In this document: positions 60,811-64,000 of the stretch, piece after piece
Layout: the number at the start of each line of letters is the position of its first letter
How positions within the stretch are numbered: position 1 is the stretch's first letter
Origin: Sporosarcina highlanderae
GTDB lineage: Bacteria > Bacillota > Bacilli > Bacillales_A > Planococcaceae
Length of the DNA stretch: 64,000 bases
Direction of reading: 5' to 3'
Assembly: GCF_030433715.1 (NCBI RefSeq)
Contig: NZ_JAROCC010000001.1
Coordinates: 124,001 to 188,000, forward strand
Made by a program: the position numbers and the translations under genes
Notes under the pieces: generated by a model
The model's database searches: none
The model's input: the letters and a program-made list of their open reading frames with translations, nothing else
Told to the model about the DNA's origin: nothing

Positions 60811-60840
60811 AAAAAAACCCCGCTCCCAAGGAGAACGGGG
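60811..60840 (-). terminator. terminator of glyA
   Basis: CCCCG (60818-60822) with partial inner pairing to CGGGG (60836-60840); seven T on the minus strand. Confidence 0.82.
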
Positions 60841-60858
60841 TCAATCATATCAAATTAA

Positions 60859-62112
60859 TTATGCATACAACGGGAATTTATCCGTCAATGCTTTAACTCT
60901 TTCAGCGGCTTCAGCTTTAACTGCTTCGTCTTCATGATTCTTTAGAAGCTTGGCGATGATGGAGCCGACTTCTTTCATTTCTTCTTCTTTGAAGCCGCGT
61001 GTTGTGACGGCTGGTGTGCCGACGCGGATGCCGGATGTGACGAATGGGCTTTCCGTGTCGAATGGAATTGTGTTTTTATTGACTGTGATGCCGACTTCGT
61101 CGAGGACATGTTCGGCGACTTTGCCTGTGAGGCCAAGTGATTTCACATTGATTAGCAATAGGTGGTTGTCGGTTCCGCCTGAAACGATGTCGACACCTTC
61201 AGCCAACAAGGATTCCGCAAGGGCTTTGGCATTTTTCTTAACTTGCTGGATATGCGATTTAAATTCTGGCTTCAATGCTTCGCCGAATGCAACCGCTTTT
61301 GCAGCGATTACGTGCATCAACGGACCGCCTTGGATTCCAGGGAAGATTGTTTTGTCGATTTTACGGCCGAATTCCTCAGAGAATTCTTTATTCACAAGGA
61401 TCAAGCCGCCACGTGGACCTCGCAATGTTTTATGCGTCGTCGATGTGACGAAGTGTGCGTGCGGTACTGGGTTCGGGTGCTCGCCTACTGCGACGAGGCC
61501 AGCGATGTGGGCCATGTCTACCATTAGGTATGCGCCAACTTCATCCGCGATTTCACGGAATTTCGCGAAGTCGATTTCACGTGGGTACGCGCTTGCACCT
61601 GCAACGATCATTTTCGGCTTATGCTCGAGCGCTTTTTGACGGACGTCTTCGTAGTCGATCCGATGGTCTTCTTCGCTCACTCCGTATTCAACGAAGTTAT
61701 AAAGTGTTCCGGAGAAGTTCACCGGGCTACCGTGCGTCAAGTGTCCGCCATGGGAAAGGTTCATGCCGAGGACAGTGTCGCCCGGCTTAAGCACTGTGAA
61801 GTAAACAGCCATATTCGCTTGCGCACCGGAGTGGGCTTGCACGTTTGCGTGTCCTGCGCCGAAGATTTCTTTCAAACGGTCGCGCGCGATGTTTTCAACG
61901 ACGTCGACATGTTCGCAGCCGCCGTAGTAGCGCTTGCCCGGATAACCTTCAGCATATTTGTTTGTCAAATACGATCCTTGCGCTTCCATGACTGCTTCTG
62001 TGACGAAGTTTTCGGATGCGATCAATTCGATATTTGCGTTCTGGCGGTTCTTTTCGGCCATGATAGCTTCGTATACTGCTGCATCTTCACGTTTCACATT
62101 GCTTAAATCCAT
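60859..62112 (-). CDS. glyA: serine hydroxymethyltransferase
   Basis: 417 aa. Interconverts serine and glycine with tetrahydrofolate; PLP enzyme. The PLP-binding Lys is in [15 protein letters not shown] near residue 226. Other landmarks are [18 protein letters not shown] and [11 protein letters not shown]. Length standard. RBS GGGGAAATG. A 5' hairpin and a promoter precede it. Confidence 0.96.
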   Translation of the reverse strand: MDLSNVKREDAAVYEAIMAEKNRQNANIELIASENFVTEAVMEAQGSYLTNKYAEGYPGKRYYGGCEHVDVVENIARDRLKEIFGAGHANVQAHSGAQANMAVYFTVLKPGDTVLGMNLSHGGHLTHGSPVNFSGTLYNFVEYGVSEEDHRIDYEDVRQKALEHKPKMIVAGASAYPREIDFAKFREIADEVGAYLMVDMAHIAGLVAVGEHPNPVPHAHFVTSTTHKTLRGPRGGLILVNKEFSEEFGRKIDKTIFPGIQGGPLMHVIAAKAVAFGEALKPEFKSHIQQVKKNAKALAESLLAEGVDIVSGGTDNHLLLINVKSLGLTGKVAEHVLDEVGITVNKNTIPFDTESPFVTSGIRVGTPAVTTRGFKEEEMKEVGSIIAKLLKNHEDEAVKAEAAERVKALTDKFPLYA

Positions 62113-62167
62113 GATTCATTTCCCCTTTTGGTTAAATTTATATTCGGATGAAAGGCTTGTCCGGTTT

Positions 62168-62212
62168 AACGCTCCGCTCCCATCCGGAATGAATGGATGG
62201 AGGCGAAGCGTT
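62168..62212 (-). promoter_or_regulatory. hairpin at the 5' end of the glyA message
   Basis: Minus strand AACGCTTCGCCTCCATCC pairs with GGATGGGAGCGGAGCGTT over 18 positions (one mismatch, two G-U). The predicted promoter puts the transcript start at about 62212, at its outer edge. Could be an mRNA stabiliser or part of a control device. Confidence 0.6.
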
Positions 62213-62218
62213 CGTTTC

Positions 62219-62246
62219 ATTGTACGATAATCAAATCGGTAATCAA
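62219..62246 (-). promoter_or_regulatory. promoter of glyA
   Basis: Minus strand TTGATT (62241-62246), 16-base spacer, TACAAT (62219-62224). The -35 box overlaps the ywlG stop codon. Confidence 0.55.
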
Positions 62247-62806
62247 TCTTCCATTGGGCGCGCGTAAATCGCCCGTTCGCCGCCGATCAGTTTCGGTCGA
62301 GTCGTCGCAATCGTTACGATCGCATCGCCGATTTTATTGATGGATGTGCGAAGTGGTACGGCAACCGGTTTGAGGTGCATGCCGATCAGAGTTTGGCCGA
62401 TGTCGATTCCGGCGTTGGCGCGAATGGACTCAACGACGACGGCATCATTCATATGTTCGAATGCATAAGTCGACATCGATCCGCCTGCATGAATTGCCGG
62501 GATGACGGAAACGTTGTCGAGATTGAATTTTTCGGCGGCAGCGCGTTCGATTGTCAAGGCACGATTGATATGTTCGCAGCCTTGGAAAGCAAGATGCACT
62601 TTATGCCGCTTGGCGAATTCATTCAACGTTTCGAATAGGGCTTCAGCGACTTCAAGAGCGCCGCCTGTTCCGATCCGCTTTCCAGCAATTTCCGATGTGG
62701 AGCAGCCGATGACGAAGAAAGTTCCTGGTGTGATTGTTGTCTGTTCAGCCATTTCTGTTAGCAATTGATCAAGCTGTAGCTTCCATAATTTCAAAACTTC
62801 ATTCAT
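62243..62806 (-). CDS. ywlG: YwlG-family protein
   Basis: 187 aa, UPF0340/TIGR01440 family. Conserved FFVIGCSTSEIAGKRIGTGG and FQGCEHINRALTIER. Function unknown; always in the ywl-glyA neighbourhood. RBS GCGAGGTGAG. Downstream of rpiB by 19 bases. Confidence 0.85.
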   Translation of the reverse strand: MNEVLKLWKLQLDQLLTEMAEQTTITPGTFFVIGCSTSEIAGKRIGTGGALEVAEALFETLNEFAKRHKVHLAFQGCEHINRALTIERAAAEKFNLDNVSVIPAIHAGGSMSTYAFEHMNDAVVVESIRANAGIDIGQTLIGMHLKPVAVPLRTSINKIGDAIVTIATTRPKLIGGERAIYARPMED

Positions 62807-62825
62807 TGAAAAAGCTCACCTCGCT

Positions 62826-63263
62826 TTATCCTTCAAGTTCCGTTAATTTCGCAACGCGGCGTTCGTGGCGGCCACCTTCGAATGAAGTGCCAAGCCAAGT
62901 TGACGCGATTTCCCTTGCAAGTCCAGGTCCGATAACGCGCTCTCCCATTGCAAGGACGTTCGAGTCGTTATGCTCTCTCGTCGCTTTCGCACTGAAGATG
63001 TCGTGGACAAGTGCGCAGCGAACACCTTTGACTTTATTTGCAGCGATGGACATGCCGATGCCTGTTCCACAAATCAGGATGCCACGATCGAATTCCCCAT
63101 TGGCGACTCCTTGTGCAACTGGTGCTGCGAAGTCGGGATAATCGACCGATTCATCGGAGTCAGGTCCGAAGTCGACGTAGGCAAATCCTAATTCTGATAA
63201 AAGATCCATGATTTCATGGCGAAGTCGATTACCGCCATGATCTGAAGAGATTGCGATTTTCAA
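62826..63263 (-). CDS. rpiB: ribose-5-phosphate isomerase B
   Basis: 145 aa from TTG 63263 (RBS AGAGGGGAC). SSDHGG at the N-terminus binds the phosphate; the catalytic Cys is in ILICGTGIGMSI. Converts ribose 5-phosphate and ribulose 5-phosphate; in this operon context equals YwlF of B. subtilis. Confidence 0.93.
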   Translation of the reverse strand: MKIAISSDHGGNRLRHEIMDLLSELGFAYVDFGPDSDESVDYPDFAAPVAQGVANGEFDRGILICGTGIGMSIAANKVKGVRCALVHDIFSAKATREHNDSNVLAMGERVIGPGLAREIASTWLGTSFEGGRHERRVAKLTELEG

Positions 63264-63316
63264 TTGCGTCCCCTCTTTTCTTGAATTTACTCACAAGTCA
63301 TTCTACCATTGTTCGA

Positions 63317-63355
63317 TAAAAAAACACAGCCCTCGATTTGATATTTCGGGCTGTG
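63317..63355 (-). terminator. terminator of ywlE
   Basis: CACAGCCC (63325-63332) pairs with GGGCTGTG (63348-63355), run of T on the minus strand. Confidence 0.85.
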
Positions 63356-63387
63356 AAATGTTATGTAATCATTTCCATTTAAAGGAC

Positions 63388-63831
63388 TTAATTCATTCCG
63401 GACAACTTCCTTGTCAATCCATCAATCACTTCGTCCAATTCGTCAAATGTGGCTTGATATATTTCCAAATTGCCGCCATATGGGTCTTGGACATCCGGAT
63501 ATGTCGCTTGCATGACGTATTCTTTCAATGTAAACGTCTTCGCTGCTACTTCCGGGTATGAATGCAAAAGAAACGCCTTATGCGATGTCGTCATCGTCAA
63601 GACGAGGTCTGCCCACTCGAGGTCTTCTGATGTTACCGCTCTTGACCTCGGGGTATATGGCATATTTTCCGCTTCGATTAAAGTTTTAGCGTGACTTGAA
63701 ATCGGTATCCCGTCAAAAGCGTTCACCCCTGCGGATTTTACTGAAATGCCTTCACCTGCTTTTGATCGTAGAATCGCCTCTGCCATCGGGCTTCTGCATG
63801 TGTTTCCTGTACAAATAAAATAAATATTCAT
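63388..63831 (-). CDS. ywlE: protein-arginine phosphatase
   Basis: 147 aa, low-molecular-weight phosphatase fold. P-loop CTGNTCRS (Cys7, Arg13); Thr11 is the residue that gives YwlE its arginine-phosphate specificity in B. subtilis. General acid Asp in VQDPYGGNLE. It counters McsB arginine kinase in stress responses. RBS AGGTGATGAAAA. Confidence 0.9.
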   Translation of the reverse strand: MNIYFICTGNTCRSPMAEAILRSKAGEGISVKSAGVNAFDGIPISSHAKTLIEAENMPYTPRSRAVTSEDLEWADLVLTMTTSHKAFLLHSYPEVAAKTFTLKEYVMQATYPDVQDPYGGNLEIYQATFDELDEVIDGLTRKLSGMN

Positions 63832-63878
63832 TTTTCATCACCTACCTATTAGAATAACTGATGGCTCCGAAATATTCA

Positions 63879-64000
63879 TCAAAAAAGCGACATGATTCCG
63901 AGGGCAAGTAAAGATAGGCCACAGATCCAGCGAAGGACTTTGCCGTTTTTTATGCTTAAATATCTTCCGAAGTAAAGTGCAGAACATGAAAACACAAATG
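63879..64000 (-). CDS. mntP: MntP/YwlD manganese efflux pump, 3' end only
   Basis: About 40 C-terminal residues are visible, ending LSLLALGIMSLF. A hydrophobic helix follows the segment FGRYLSIKNGKVLRW, as at the end of MntP. Gene order ywlG-rpiB-ywlE-mntP agrees with B. subtilis. The start is beyond the right edge. Confidence 0.65.
   Translation of the reverse strand, partial: FVFSCSALYFGRYLSIKNGKVLRWICGLSLLALGIMSLF

Overview
The window reads as a Planococcaceae chromosome, most likely Sporosarcina or a close relative. It combines endospore genes (spoIIID, spoIIQ, spoIID), flagellar hook/basal-body genes (flhO, flhP), seven proteins with S-layer homology (SLH) domains and a csaB pyruvyl transferase. 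Gene order follows the Bacillus subtilis ywlD/E/F/G-glyA-upp-atp-murA-spoIID-spoIIQ-spoIIID-mbl-flhO/P-fabZ-ssbB/ywpF-ywqA/B region. The genus is inferred. No tRNA, rRNA, prophage, insertion sequence or CRISPR-cas locus was seen.

Layout. 1-9.1 kb: cell-surface polymer genes. A truncated SLH surface protein is followed by wecC and tagA (minus strand), then csaB, a GT4 glycosyltransferase and a MurJ/Wzx-like flippase (plus strand). 9.4-18.7 kb: five consecutive minus-strand genes pairing SLH domains with an enzyme (glucosaminidase-like, NlpC/P60, subtilisin, Amidase_3, 5'-nucleotidase). 19-32.5 kb: mixed accessory genes (EamA transporter, panF-yhdT, SLH-CAP, GNAT, NERD protein, DnaQ-like exonuclease, MFS pump, polysaccharide deacetylase, HlyD-like adaptor with a membrane partner, IDEAL-domain protein). 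32.7-38.6 kb: ywqB-ywqA, two overlapping tiny genes, an SSB gene and ywpF. 39-48.7 kb: lipoprotein, fabZ, flhP-flhO, mbl, the sporulation genes, murA, ywzB. 49-56.3 kb: the complete atpIBEFHAGDC operon. 57-64 kb: mnaA, upp, a second NERD gene, glyA, ywlG, rpiB, ywlE and the 3' end of mntP.

How the genes fit together. MnaA makes UDP-ManNAc, WecC oxidises it to UDP-ManNAcA, TagA-type and GT4 transferases build with such sugars, and CsaB pyruvylates the secondary cell wall polymer, the ligand that SLH domains bind. The neighbouring SLH proteins are the expected users of that anchor, so synthesis, anchoring and wall remodelling sit together.

The most unusual content is intergenic. Nine arrays of a 20-bp unit (core TTATGCGT plus about 10 variable bases) and three arrays of a 20/21-bp unit (core CTTGAGCGCG) fill gaps between transcription units, about 115 units in all. 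All point the same way on the plus strand, and each lies beyond the 3' end of a minus-strand gene. Eight of the 12 gaps also hold a second conserved motif (CGCG, a spacer, then a TTTTGACAAATTA-like block), shared by both array families. Separately, a roughly 125-bp hairpin repeat occurs three times, once inside the atp operon between atpA and atpG. Its outermost arms differ between copies but stay self-complementary within each copy.
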